This document shows positions 19,206-27,743 of a stretch of DNA of 64,000 nucleotides, piece by piece. The notes beneath the pieces are model-generated. The model was not told the DNA's origin, did not search any database, and worked only from the letters and a program-made list of their open reading frames with translations. The translations under genes were made by a program, and so were the position numbers. The stretch's first letter is position 1. Every line of letters starts with the position of its first letter. Source of the DNA: Thermoleophilaceae bacterium (GTDB taxonomy: Bacteria > Actinomycetota > Thermoleophilia > Solirubrobacterales > Thermoleophilaceae); the NCBI GenBank assembly GCA_040901445.1, contig JBBDYQ010000012.1:15234-79233 (forward strand), written 5' to 3'.

Positions 19206-20319
19206 AGGCGAGCACCGCGCGCAGCGCGGCCAGCAGGCGGTTGGTGGCGGGCGAGTCGCGGATCGAGACGCGCACGTGCTCGTCGTCGCCGAGCGGCCCG
19301 CCGGGCGCGACGATGACCTTCTCCTGCTCGAGCCGGCCCGCCAGCTGGGCCCCCGTGAGCGAGGGCGCGCGCAGCCAGGCGAAGTTTGCCTGGCTGTCGG
19401 GGGCGTCCACGTGCAGGTCGTGCAGGGCGTCGAGAAGGCGCTCGCGCTGCTCTATCACCATGGCCCGCCGGCGCTCGATCTCGGGGATCCCGATCCGCAG
19501 CGCCTGCTGCACCGCGGCCTGGGTGAGCGCGTTCACGCCGAGGACCGGCGAAACGGTCTCGAGCAGCGAGGCGGCGCTGGGGGAGCCCACCGCGTAGCCG
19601 GCGCGCAGCCCGGACAGTCCCCACGCCTTCGAGAAGGTCCGGAACACCACCAGGCGCGGGAAGGCGTCCACCAGACGCAGGCAGGCGTCGGCCGGCTCGA
19701 GGTCGGCGAAGTCCACGTAAGCCTCGTCCAGCAGCACGTGCACGTGGTCGGGAAGCGCCGACAGCAGCTCGCCCAGCTCATCCGAGGAGAGGTACGTGCC
19801 GGTGGGGTCATTGGGGTTGCAGACGGCCACTACGCGCGTGCGCTCACCCACCGCGGCGCGCAGCGCCGCCGGGTCCACGCGCCCGCCCGCGAGGTCCACC
19901 GCCACCGGCTGCGCCCCCGCGCGCGAGGCCATGAGCGGGTAGAGGGGGTAGGACGGCCAGGCCGTCACGAGCTCGTCGCCCTGACCCAGCAGAGCGAGTG
20001 CCGCGGCCTGCAGCAGCTCCGCCGCGCCGTTGCCCACCACCACCTGCTCGGCACCCACCTCGTGGCGATCGGCCAGCGCCCGGCGGATGCCGGCGGCGTG
20101 ACGGTCCGGGTAGCCGTTCACGCGCCCGCGCGCGACGGCGATCGAGGCGTTGACCACCTCGGAGTTGGGGAACTCGGGCCACTCCGTGCTGGACAGGTCG
20201 AGCTCGGGCACCTGCTCGAGCGCCAGCGCCTTCTCCTGCGCCCGCCGTTCGCGCAGCCCGCGGTTGACCTCCTCCTGGTCCATGTCCTCGAACTGCCGGT
20301 AGTAGTCCAGGAGACCCAT
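19204..20319 (-). CDS. hisC: Histidinol-phosphate aminotransferase family (class I/II PLP aminotransferase)
   Basis: PLP enzyme expected to convert imidazole-acetol phosphate and glutamate in histidine synthesis. It is 371 residues from ATG 20319. Visible are VVVGNGAAELLQ (PLP phosphate region), AVCNPNDPTGTYLS, LLDEAYVDFAD and the Schiff-base Lys in FRTFSKAWGLSGLRAGYA. The start overlaps the upstream membrane-protein stop (TGATG), so translation is coupled. No other his gene is nearby, so a related activity (e.g. aromatic or threonine-phosphate) remains possible. Confidence 0.8.
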   Translation of the reverse strand: MGLLDYYRQFEDMDQEEVNRGLRERRAQEKALALEQVPELDLSSTEWPEFPNSEVVNASIAVARGRVNGYPDRHAAGIRRALADRHEVGAEQVVVGNGAAELLQAAALALLGQGDELVTAWPSYPLYPLMASRAGAQPVAVDLAGGRVDPAALRAAVGERTRVVAVCNPNDPTGTYLSSDELGELLSALPDHVHVLLDEAYVDFADLEPADACLRLVDAFPRLVVFRTFSKAWGLSGLRAGYAVGSPSAASLLETVSPVLGVNALTQAAVQQALRIGIPEIERRRAMVIEQRERLLDALHDLHVDAPDSQANFAWLRAPSLTGAQLAGRLEQEKVIVAPGGPLGDDEHVRVSIRDSPATNRLLAALRAVLA

Positions 20320-20837
20320 CAGGCCTGCTGCGTGAACAGCGACGACCCGGGCCCTTCGAGGATGAAGAACCAGAAGCCGAACGCCGAGCCCGCGATCATC
20401 AGCGTGACCACGAACACGGGCTCGAGGATGCCACGCTTCTGCTCGTGGCCGGCGGCGCGGCGCGTGAGCTTCCACCAGTGGTCGAGCCGCTTGAGCAGCG
20501 CCAGCGTGCCCATCAGCGTGGTCATCATCCCCGCGAACGCCACGAGGATCCCGGCGACCACGGAGTCCATCAGGTAGTCCACCTGCGAGCCCACCCACAG
20601 CCAGCCCGCGGGCTGCGGCCCCCACAGGCTGAGACAGAGCACTATCTCGGCGGCGAAGATCGATGCGGCGATGCCGCGGTCCACGCGCTGCCGGCTCGCG
20701 CCCGCGGTGACCGGCTGGGCGCGGTAGCGCAGCGGCGCCGTGCCCGGACGGCGGCCGACGAACAGGCCGCCGGTGTCTGTGGGGTCGTTCTTGGCCAGGC
20801 GGCTGAGTTTAGAAGGGGCCCCGCTACCGCCGCGCAC
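20319..20837 (-). CDS. Small membrane protein of unknown function
   Basis: 172 residues with about three hydrophobic spans (around IAASIFAAEIVLCLSLW, SVVAGILVAFAGMMTTLMG and VFVVTLMIAGSAFGFWFFI) and a basic cytosolic loop (KRLDHWWKLTRRAAGHEQK). I do not recognise a family. It overlaps the acyl-CoA synthetase end by 14 bases and the hisC start by 1 base, so it belongs to a three-gene transcription unit. The exact start is uncertain, as internal starts would also keep all spans. Confidence 0.6.
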   Translation of the reverse strand: MRGGSGAPSKLSRLAKNDPTDTGGLFVGRRPGTAPLRYRAQPVTAGASRQRVDRGIAASIFAAEIVLCLSLWGPQPAGWLWVGSQVDYLMDSVVAGILVAFAGMMTTLMGTLALLKRLDHWWKLTRRAAGHEQKRGILEPVFVVTLMIAGSAFGFWFFILEGPGSSLFTQQA

Positions 20838-22617
20838 CCTCGTACAGCGCGTCGACCTCCCCCGCGAACTTCTCGTTGACCACGTTGCGCTTGACCTTCA
20901 GCGTGGGCGTGAGCTCGCCGGTTTCCTGCGACAGGTCCTGCGGGAGGATCTTGAAGTACTTGATCTGCTCCACCGGGCCGACCTTGCCGTTGACCGTGTC
21001 GACGACCTTCTGCACCTCGGCCTGCATCTGCTCGGACTCGGGAACGTCCTCCAGCGCCAGGCCGTGCTGCTCCGCGAACTTGGGCGCCTCCTCGGGGTCG
21101 AGGGTGATGAGCGCGACGAGGAACGGGCGGCGGTCGCCCACCACCACGGCCTGCGAGATCCAGCGGTTCTGCTTGAGGCCGTTCTCCAGGTTGGCCGGCG
21201 TGATGTTCTTGCCGCCCGCCGTGATGATGATGTCCTTCTTGCGGCCGGTGATGTAGATGAAGCCATCGTCGTCCATGCGGCCGAGGTCGCCCGTGTGGAG
21301 CCAGCCGTCGTCGAGCGTGTCCTTCGTGGCGTCCTCGTTCTTGTAGTAGCCCTGGAAGATGTTGGGGCCACGCAGCAGCACCTCTCCGTCCTCGCCGATC
21401 TTCGCCTCGAGCCCGGGCAGCGCCCGCCCCACCGACCCGAAGCGGAAGTCCTCGGGCGTGTTGATGGTGGCGGCCGTGGCCGTCTCCGTCATCCCGTAGC
21501 CCTCCATCACGGGCACGCCGCAGGCGTAGAAGAACTCGAGGATCTCCTGCGCGATCGGCGCCGCACCCGTGACGCACTGGCGGATCTTGCCGCCGAAGAG
21601 GTTGCGGACGTTGACGTAGAGCTTCTCGTCGGCAGCGTCGAAGGCCTGCTGCAGCTCGGCCGGCACGTCCTCGCCGCGGGCCTGCATCTGGCGCACCTTC
21701 ACGCCGAGCTCCACCGCCGCGCGCATCTGGGCCGGATCCTCAGCCGCGGTCGTGGCCATCGTGTAGATCTTCTCGAACATCCGCGGCACCGACGGGAAGT
21801 AGGTCGGCTTGAGCTCCATGAGGTTGGGGACGATCTTCGTCGCGTCCTTCTCCCAGTAGGCGAGCGTCGCCCCGAGGTCGATCGTCACGAACTGGATGAG
21901 GATCGCGAAGGCATGTGCGAGCGGGAGGAAGAGGTAGGCCACCTCGCCCGGCTCGAGCGCGCCCTCCTGCTCGACCATGTTCGCGATCGAGCGGTAGTTG
22001 GCGTGGGTGAGAATGCAGCCCTTCGGCGGGCCCGTGGTGCCCGACGTGTAGATGAAGACGCACACGTCGTCGGGGCTCACGCCGGCCACGCGCTGCTCGA
22101 ACTCCGCGTCGTCGCGGCCGCGGCCGCGCTCGCGCAGGGCGTCGAGCGTGATGGCGTCGCCGCTCGCGTCACCCGCCTCGAAGACGATCACGTGCTGGAG
22201 CTCGGGCAGGTCACCGCGGACCTGCTCGACCTTCGCGAGCTGTTCGGCGTCCTCGCAGAAGACGGCCACCGACTCGGAGTGCTCGAGCACGTAGTGGCAC
22301 TCCTCGGGGGAGTTCGTCTGGTAGATCGAGACCTGCGCGGCGCCCGCGGCGAGGATGCCGAAGTCGGCGTAGGTCCACTCGGGCCGGGTGTTGGCGAGGA
22401 TCGAGACGCGGTCGCCGGGCTGGATCCCGAGGTCCACGAGGCCGAGCGCGACCTCCTTGACGATCGTGCCGAGCTCGGCGTAGCTGACGTCGACCCACGC
22501 GTCGCCCTGCTTGTGGCGCAGCGCCGGGGCGTCGCCGTGCTTCGCGGCCGCGAGCCCGACCATGTCGGCCATCGTCTTGGACCCGGTGCTCGCCTCCGTG
22601 GCGGCCACTGCTGCCAT
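20824..22617 (-). CDS. Long-chain acyl-CoA synthetase (AMP-forming, FadD15-like)
   Basis: Activates fatty acids to acyl-CoA through acyl-adenylate. It is 597 residues. The P-loop-like A3 motif IYTSGTTGPPKGCILTHAN, the GYGMTETATAATINTP motif, TGDLGRMDDDGFIYITGRKKD (A7/A8) and the region near the end holding the catalytic Lys (ELTPTLKVKRNVV) are present. There are no membrane spans. It is first in the cluster with the membrane protein and hisC. Confidence 0.9.
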   Translation of the reverse strand: MAAVAATEASTGSKTMADMVGLAAAKHGDAPALRHKQGDAWVDVSYAELGTIVKEVALGLVDLGIQPGDRVSILANTRPEWTYADFGILAAGAAQVSIYQTNSPEECHYVLEHSESVAVFCEDAEQLAKVEQVRGDLPELQHVIVFEAGDASGDAITLDALRERGRGRDDAEFEQRVAGVSPDDVCVFIYTSGTTGPPKGCILTHANYRSIANMVEQEGALEPGEVAYLFLPLAHAFAILIQFVTIDLGATLAYWEKDATKIVPNLMELKPTYFPSVPRMFEKIYTMATTAAEDPAQMRAAVELGVKVRQMQARGEDVPAELQQAFDAADEKLYVNVRNLFGGKIRQCVTGAAPIAQEILEFFYACGVPVMEGYGMTETATAATINTPEDFRFGSVGRALPGLEAKIGEDGEVLLRGPNIFQGYYKNEDATKDTLDDGWLHTGDLGRMDDDGFIYITGRKKDIIITAGGKNITPANLENGLKQNRWISQAVVVGDRRPFLVALITLDPEEAPKFAEQHGLALEDVPESEQMQAEVQKVVDTVNGKVGPVEQIKYFKILPQDLSQETGELTPTLKVKRNVVNEKFAGEVDALYEGARR

Positions 22618-22676
22618 GTGATCCCTCTCCCTCGCTCTTGGCTGCTACCGGGGCGGATTCTATGCCGGACAACGAA

Positions 22677-22700
22677 AGCGGGGCGCTGGCGCGCCCCGCT
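22677..22700 (-). terminator. Strong GC hairpin downstream of the 58-residue protein gene
   Basis: Perfect 10-bp stem AGCGGGGCGC/GCGCCCCGCT with a TGGC loop, 24 bases past the stop of the small minus-strand gene and upstream of the acyl-CoA synthetase start. No U-run is seen on either strand. It probably separates the two transcription units. Confidence 0.55.
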
Positions 22701-22724
22701 GGATCCCTCGTGAAGCGTGGTCTC

Positions 22725-22901
22725 TCAGACCTGGGCGAGCTGACGCTTCGTGTTCGCCTGCTTCAGCGAGCTCAGGAACAGCGTCTTGTCGATCCGTCCC
22801 TGAAAGATCGGCACACCGAGCTCCATGCACTTCATGATGACCTCGCGCCGGTGCATCCCGGCCTCGCGTCCGAGCTCGGTGGGCGTCAAATGGATCGCCA
22901 T
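22725..22901 (-). CDS. Small helix-turn-helix-like protein (58 aa), unknown function
   Basis: MAIHLTPTELGREAGMHRRE is followed by VIMKCMELGVPIFQGRIDKT. The N-terminal half resembles a short HTH (LTPTELGREAGMHRREVIMKCMELGVPI pattern), as in excisionase/MerR-like DNA readers, but it is too short to assign. ATG 22901 is preceded by a very strong Shine-Dalgarno, GAGGAGGAG, and the sequence is coherent, so I consider it real. It is followed by a strong hairpin. Confidence 0.65.
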   Translation of the reverse strand: MAIHLTPTELGREAGMHRREVIMKCMELGVPIFQGRIDKTLFLSSLKQANTKRQLAQV

Positions 22902-22996
22902 GCGTCTCCTCCTCGTCGCTGCAGTCAGTGATGAATGTACCGCGCGCGGCAGATGGAGCAAACCTTTCCGGGACGGATGTCGTACCCGGAGGCCGC

Positions 22997-23755
22997 TCAG
23001 ACCGGGTTCGGCACGTCGATGAACACGTGCTCGACGCCGAAGCGCTCGGCCACGAGCTCGCCCACGCGGCGGATGCCGAGCGTCTCGGTGGCGTAGTGGC
23101 CGGCGGCGATGAAGTGCACGCCGGCCTCTCGCGCGTCGGCCATCACGTGCTCGGCCGGCTCGCCGGTGAGGAACGCATCCAGGCCGGCCGCTGCGGCCTC
23201 CGACACGCTCGACGCGCCCGCGCCCGACACCACGCCGATGCTGTGCACGACCTCGGGACCGGCGTCGAACACGAGCGGCTCCTGACCGAAGACCTTGCCG
23301 CAGCGGGCCACGAGCTCGGCCGCGCCGATCCCCTCCGCCGAGCGGCCGACGAAGCCGACGGAGCGGTCGCGCGCCTTCCCGAACGGCTCGGCTCGCTCGA
23401 ACCCGAGCGCCTGGCAGATGAGCGCGTTGTTGCCCACCTCGGGATGGGCGTCGAGCGGAAGGTGGTAGGCGGCCAGCGCGATGCCGGCGCCGAACAGCGC
23501 TTCGAGCCGGGCCTTCATCTGCGGCGACAGCGCCCGCGGGTGGAAGTCCCAGAACAGGCCGTGATGTGTCAGGAGCAGGTCCGCGCCGGCCTCGGCGGCG
23601 CGGCGGAACAGCTCGAGCTGGGCCGAGACTCCGGTGGCCACGCGCCAGGTTTCCGCCGCGCCCGGCACCTGAAGTCCGTTCGGGCCGTAGTCATCCCAGG
23701 TGGAGGGCTCGAGCAGCTCGTCGAGAAAGGTCACGATGTCGGTGGTCGCGGTCAT
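22997..23755 (-). CDS. Nif3-like dinuclear metal protein (YbgI/GTP cyclohydrolase I type 2 family)
   Basis: 252 residues. Metal-binding His clusters typical of the NIF3 fold: LLLTHHGLFWDF, YHLPLDAHPEVGN and, near the C-terminus, HFIAAGHYATE. The C-terminal VGELVAERFGVEHVFIDVPNPV is also family-like. ATG 23755 is preferred over the in-frame ATG 12 codons upstream because alignment to the family begins at TDIVTFLDELLEP. Biochemical role is not firmly known for this family. Divergent from the ECF sigma gene. Confidence 0.85.
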   Translation of the reverse strand: MTATTDIVTFLDELLEPSTWDDYGPNGLQVPGAAETWRVATGVSAQLELFRRAAEAGADLLLTHHGLFWDFHPRALSPQMKARLEALFGAGIALAAYHLPLDAHPEVGNNALICQALGFERAEPFGKARDRSVGFVGRSAEGIGAAELVARCGKVFGQEPLVFDAGPEVVHSIGVVSGAGASSVSEAAAAGLDAFLTGEPAEHVMADAREAGVHFIAAGHYATETLGIRRVGELVAERFGVEHVFIDVPNPV

Positions 23756-23847
23756 GGTTGGATTCTGCAAGTTGGGGAACTCAGGTACCATCTACCACTC
23801 ACGTCAGCGCTGCTGTCGGTAGGGGAAGTCACGAGGGATCGTCTGCA

Positions 23848-25368
23848 ATGAGTGTGATCGCGAGGGCGACGGACGCCGGCGACCGCGAACTGGTCGCGGC
23901 GGTCCGTGACGGGGACGACGGGGCGTTCGAGGAGCTGTACCGGCGCTACAACCGGCGTGTGGCCGGCTACGTCTGCCGCATGGTGGGCGATCCCGACCGC
24001 GCCGAGGACGTCACTCAGGAGGCCTTCTTCTCCGCCCTGCGCCGCCTGCGCCGCACCGACTCCGAGATCGTCTTCAAGCCCTGGATCTTCGAGATCGCGA
24101 AGAACGCCTCGATCGATCACTTCCGGCGCACCAGCCGCGCCGAGGAGGTCTCGATCAACCCCGACGACGGCGGCCTGCGCCCGGCCGACCACCTGCGCCT
24201 CGTAGGCGGCGGCCCTGCCCCCGAGGTGGCGTATGAGGGCAAGGAGCGCATGGACCACCTGAAGGGCGCGTTCGACGAGCTTTCCGACAGCCACTCGCGC
24301 ATCCTGGTGCTGCGCGAGCTCGAGGGGCTCTCCTACCGCGAGATCGGCGAGCGCATGGAGCTCACCCGGCCCGCCGTCGAGAGCACGCTGTTCCGCGCCC
24401 GCCGGCGGCTCAACGAGGAGTACGCCGAACTGGACACCGGCGCCCGCTGCGTGGCCGTCTGTGCGGCCATCGCCCGCCTCGCCGAGGGCATCGAGTCTGC
24501 TCGCGACCGCCGGCGCGTCGGGCGCCACGCGGCGCGCTGCTCGGGCTGTCGCCGCCAGGCACGCGAGCTCGGGGTGTCCGTCGAGACGCCGGTGCGCACC
24601 CGCGTCGCGGGGCTGCTGCCCATCCCGGTGCTCGCACGGCGCCGCCGCGATGCAGCGCACGACGGCAGCGCGGGCGCGGCGGCCGGCGGCTACACGTCGA
24701 GCGTGCACCAGGTGGCCGGCACCTGGGCCCCGGCCATCGTCACCACCGGGGCGGCCGAGGGCACCGCCCACGCATGGGGGAAGGCCGCGGCCATAGTGGC
24801 CACGCTCGCCCTCGCGGGCGGCGGAGCCGCGATCCAGGAGCGCGTGGTCAATGCCGAGCGCGGCACCGAGACCGAGGAGGTGGCGCCCGCCGGCGACGGC
24901 GGCGCCCGCGACGGCGGCGACCCCGCTCGCGGTGGTCCGGGTGCCCCCGCTGGGCCGCGCGGCCAGCGCGACGGCTCGGGCGGCACCGGTGGTGGCGGCA
25001 CCCGTGCCGGCAACCTGCTTCCGGACGTGCCGCGCGTGAGCCCCTCGCCGGGTTCCGCGCCCGCTGTGACCCCACCCGCTTTCGGGCCGCCCGCCGTCGC
25101 CCCGCCGGGCGCCGGACCGTTCCCCGCGCCGCCCGCGCGCCGTGATGTGACAGGGATCACCGAGGAGATCACCGGGCCTTCGCCGGCCCGCCCCGACCAG
25201 GCGCTCGGAGACCTCGGCTCCACGACCCTTGAAGGCGCCACCGGCGTCGTGCCGTTGCTTCCGCCCGTCACGCCGCCGGAGCAGATAGACGTCCCGCCGC
25301 CCCCCCAGGGATCGGTCAATCCCCCGGCGCCGCCGGGCTCGCCTGAGATCACGCTCCCCGGGGGCTAA
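23848..25368 (+). CDS. ECF sigma factor fused to ZAS zinc motif, membrane span and Pro-rich tail
   Basis: 506 residues. Sigma region 2 (about residues 20-95, with RAEDVTQEAFFSALRRLR and FEIAKNASIDHFRR) and region 4 (about 135-192, LSYREIGERMELTRPAVESTLFRARRRL) form a complete ECF sigma. Directly after comes Cys201-x25-His227-x3-Cys231-x2-Cys234, the exact spacing of the ZAS anti-sigma zinc motif known from RsrA. One hydrophobic span follows (311-329), then ~175 residues rich in Gly/Pro, presumably outside the cell. This looks like a sigma factor tethered to, and possibly inhibited by, its own anti-sigma domain (inference). Confidence 0.88.
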   Translation: MSVIARATDAGDRELVAAVRDGDDGAFEELYRRYNRRVAGYVCRMVGDPDRAEDVTQEAFFSALRRLRRTDSEIVFKPWIFEIAKNASIDHFRRTSRAEEVSINPDDGGLRPADHLRLVGGGPAPEVAYEGKERMDHLKGAFDELSDSHSRILVLRELEGLSYREIGERMELTRPAVESTLFRARRRLNEEYAELDTGARCVAVCAAIARLAEGIESARDRRRVGRHAARCSGCRRQARELGVSVETPVRTRVAGLLPIPVLARRRRDAAHDGSAGAAAGGYTSSVHQVAGTWAPAIVTTGAAEGTAHAWGKAAAIVATLALAGGGAAIQERVVNAERGTETEEVAPAGDGGARDGGDPARGGPGAPAGPRGQRDGSGGTGGGGTRAGNLLPDVPRVSPSPGSAPAVTPPAFGPPAVAPPGAGPFPAPPARRDVTGITEEITGPSPARPDQALGDLGSTTLEGATGVVPLLPPVTPPEQIDVPPPPQGSVNPPAPPGSPEITLPGG

Positions 25369-25380
25369 TCTCCAGACCAC

Positions 25381-25638
25381 ATGGCCGAGCACGCCACGGG
25401 CTCCCTGCGGGAGGACACGTTCCTCGAGTCCCTGATGGACACGAGCCTGTACTCGATGGGCGCGTTCTTCTCCGATGAGCACCCCAACCTCGTGGACGAG
25501 GTGATCGCGCAGAGCGTGGCCATCGAGGAACAGGGACTGCGCGGGTACGCCGGCGCGCACGAGCTGTCGCTGGAGGAATGCTTCCAGACGCTCCTCACCG
25601 GGCTGGCCGTCCGCTACTACAAGTCGGTCGTGGGATGA
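25381..25638 (+). CDS. Small conserved-looking protein of unknown function (85 aa)
   Basis: 85 residues, acidic, predicted helical, with no membrane span: MAEHATGSLREDTFLESLMD at the start and CFQTLLTGLAVRYYKSVVG at the end. It starts 12 bases after the sigma gene, and its stop overlaps the next start (ATGA), so it is likely co-transcribed with the sigma factor and the dehydrogenase. No family recognised. Confidence 0.65.
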   Translation: MAEHATGSLREDTFLESLMDTSLYSMGAFFSDEHPNLVDEVIAQSVAIEEQGLRGYAGAHELSLEECFQTLLTGLAVRYYKSVVG

Positions 25639-26783
25639 GGGGCGCCTGGCCGGCGACCGTCGCGCTGCTCACCGTGGTCGGCGGCTGGGCGGCGCTCGGC
25701 GCCGAGACGTCCGAGTCCCAGTCGAGCTCGCTGCGGCTCGTCCGCGTGGGCACGTTCGACTCGCCCACCTTCGTCACGGCGCCGCCCGGCGATCGCAACC
25801 GCGTCTTCGTGGTCGAGCAGGGCGGCACGATCCGCGTGGTCCGCAACGGGCGGATCCTGCGACGCGCCTTCCTCGACATCCGCCGCGACGTGAGCTCGGG
25901 CGGCGAGCGCGGCCTGCTGTCGATGGCGTTCGCACCCGACTACGAGCGCAGCCGCCGCTTCTACGTGTACTTCACGGACCGCAGCGGGCACACGCGAGTC
26001 CAGGAGTTCCTGCGCTCGCGGCGCAGCGCAGACCGCGCGGACCGCCGCTCTCGGCGCCAGGTGCTGTTCCAGCGCCAGCCCTTCCCCAACCACAACGGTG
26101 GGCAGCTCCAGTTCGGCCCCGACCGCCTCCTCTACGTCGGCATGGGTGACGGCGGCAGCGGCGGCGACCCCCAGGGCAACGGGCAGGATCTCGGCACCTT
26201 CCTGGGCAAGGTGCTGCGCATCGACCCGCGCCGCCGTGGCGGGCGGCGCTACACCGTTCCGCGCAGCAACCCGTTCCGCGGGCGCCGGGGAGCGCGGCCG
26301 GAGATCTACGCATACGGCCTGCGCAATCCCTGGCGCTTCTCGTTCGACCGGCGGACCGGCGCCCTCACGCTCGCCGACGTGGGTCAGAGCGCGGTCGAGG
26401 AGGTCAACTACCTGCGTGAGGGACGCGCCCGCGGCGCCAACTTCGGCTGGAACGTGTTCGAGGGGCGCCGGCGCTTCACCGCGGGGAGCGCACCCGGGCA
26501 CGTGCGGCCGGTGCTTCAGCGCCTGCACACGGAGGGCGCCTGCTCCATCACGGGCGGCTACGTCGTGCGCGACCGCGCGCTGCGCGCGCTCTACGGACGC
26601 TACGTGTACGGCGACTTCTGCGAGCCCCGGATCCGCTCGGCGCTGTTGCGCAGCGGCCGCGCCCGCGGCGACCGCGCCACCGGCCTGCGCGTGGAGGGCA
26701 TCTCCTCGTTCGGGGAGGACGCGCTCGGGCGCGTGTACGTGGCGTCGCTCGACGGCCCGGTCCACCGTCTTGCCGCACGCTGA
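25635..26783 (+). CDS. PQQ-dependent sugar (aldose) dehydrogenase-type beta-propeller protein
   Basis: 382 residues, exported: ATG 25635 gives a signal sequence (MRGAWPATVALLTVVGGWAA). The soluble glucose-dehydrogenase fold is indicated by DSPTFVTAPPGDRNRVFVVEQGG, the active-site region PFPNHNGGQLQFGPDRLLYVGMGDGG (catalytic-type His), GKVLRIDPRR, YAYGLRNPWRFSFDR and GANFGWNVFEG. Six blades are expected. The natural substrate is unknown; PQQ synthesis genes are not in the window. Confidence 0.88.
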   Translation: MRGAWPATVALLTVVGGWAALGAETSESQSSSLRLVRVGTFDSPTFVTAPPGDRNRVFVVEQGGTIRVVRNGRILRRAFLDIRRDVSSGGERGLLSMAFAPDYERSRRFYVYFTDRSGHTRVQEFLRSRRSADRADRRSRRQVLFQRQPFPNHNGGQLQFGPDRLLYVGMGDGGSGGDPQGNGQDLGTFLGKVLRIDPRRRGGRRYTVPRSNPFRGRRGARPEIYAYGLRNPWRFSFDRRTGALTLADVGQSAVEEVNYLREGRARGANFGWNVFEGRRRFTAGSAPGHVRPVLQRLHTEGACSITGGYVVRDRALRALYGRYVYGDFCEPRIRSALLRSGRARGDRATGLRVEGISSFGEDALGRVYVASLDGPVHRLAAR

Positions 26784-26786
26784 CCC

Positions 26787-27743
26787 GTGGACGCCGACGA
26801 CATCCGCCGGCGCAGGGACGAGGTGGCCGAGCGCCACGGCGCCTGGACCGCGCACAACATCCACCTCGGCCACGGCGTCTACACGATGGGGGACCCGTCC
26901 GCCGGCGGCAACGAGTCGCGCATGCGCCGTGCCGTGCAGGCCACGGCCGATCTCACCGGCCGTCCGTTCGAGCAGCTGCGCGTGGTCGACCTGGGCTCCC
27001 TCGAAGGCAGCTATGCGGTGGAGTTCGCAAGCCGCGGCGCGGCGGTGGTCGCGGTGGAGGGGCGCGAGGCGAACATCGAGAAGGTGCGCTTGGCGAAGGA
27101 GGCGCTGGCGCTCGAGCGGCTCGACCTGGTCCAGGACGATGTGCGCAACTTCAGCCGGGAGCGCTATGGCGCGTTCGACGTGGTGCTCGCCGTCGGGATC
27201 GTCTACCACCTCGATGTTCCGGTTGTGTTCGAGTTCCTGGCGAACATCGCCGCGGCGTGCACGAACGTTGCCATCGTCGACACCGAGATCGGCGCGGCGG
27301 AGGCGGCCACCGAGACCCAGGTGCACGACGGAGTGGCCTATCGCGGCTTCTTCTACGAGGAGCCCACGGGCGCCCCGCACGATCGCGACGTGCTGTGGTC
27401 GTCGATCGGCAATCCCCGCAGCTTCGTCTTCAGCCGGGCGTCGTTGCACAATGCGCTCCTGCAGGCGGGCTTCACGACGACGGCGGAGTGCCACGGCCCA
27501 CCGGTGATCGACGCCCGGGTGGAGCGCGCCACCTTCCTGGCGTTGAAGGGTGAGCGGCAGCGGTTCGTCTCGATCCCCGCCCTCAACGACCTCGCGCCCC
27601 GCGAGGTGCCCGAGTTCACCCTGGCCCTCCCGGGCGCCGCGGGGACGCCGCCGGCGCCTGCCCCACTGCCGTTGGCGAGGCTCCGCCGGCTCGTGCCGGC
27701 GGCGGTCAAGCGGCGGGTGCGCCACCTGATGGACGGCCGCTAG
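26787..27743 (+). CDS. SAM-dependent methyltransferase
   Basis: 318 residues with GTG start 4 bases after the dehydrogenase. The Rossmann core shows motif I as VVDLGSLEGSYAVEFASRG (~residues 70-88), then AVVAVEGREANIEKVRLAKEAL, the acidic DDVRNF segment and FDVVLAVGIVYHLD. The general arrangement recalls DUF1698/CmoB-like enzymes, but the target is not identifiable. The stop shares the palindrome CTAG with the stop of the convergent GH2 gene. Confidence 0.8.
   Translation: MDADDIRRRRDEVAERHGAWTAHNIHLGHGVYTMGDPSAGGNESRMRRAVQATADLTGRPFEQLRVVDLGSLEGSYAVEFASRGAAVVAVEGREANIEKVRLAKEALALERLDLVQDDVRNFSRERYGAFDVVLAVGIVYHLDVPVVFEFLANIAAACTNVAIVDTEIGAAEAATETQVHDGVAYRGFFYEEPTGAPHDRDVLWSSIGNPRSFVFSRASLHNALLQAGFTTTAECHGPPVIDARVERATFLALKGERQRFVSIPALNDLAPREVPEFTLALPGAAGTPPAPAPLPLARLRRLVPAAVKRRVRHLMDGR

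Noticed and set aside
20740-22713. 657-codon plus-strand frame opposite the acyl-CoA synthetase
   Set aside because: Antisense to a gene with complete motifs; no domain or start signal.
23761-23847. ECF-type autoregulatory promoter (GGGGAAC ... CGTC) ahead of the sigma gene
   Set aside because: Spacing between the two elements is about 21 bases, too long for a normal ECF promoter, so I do not call it.
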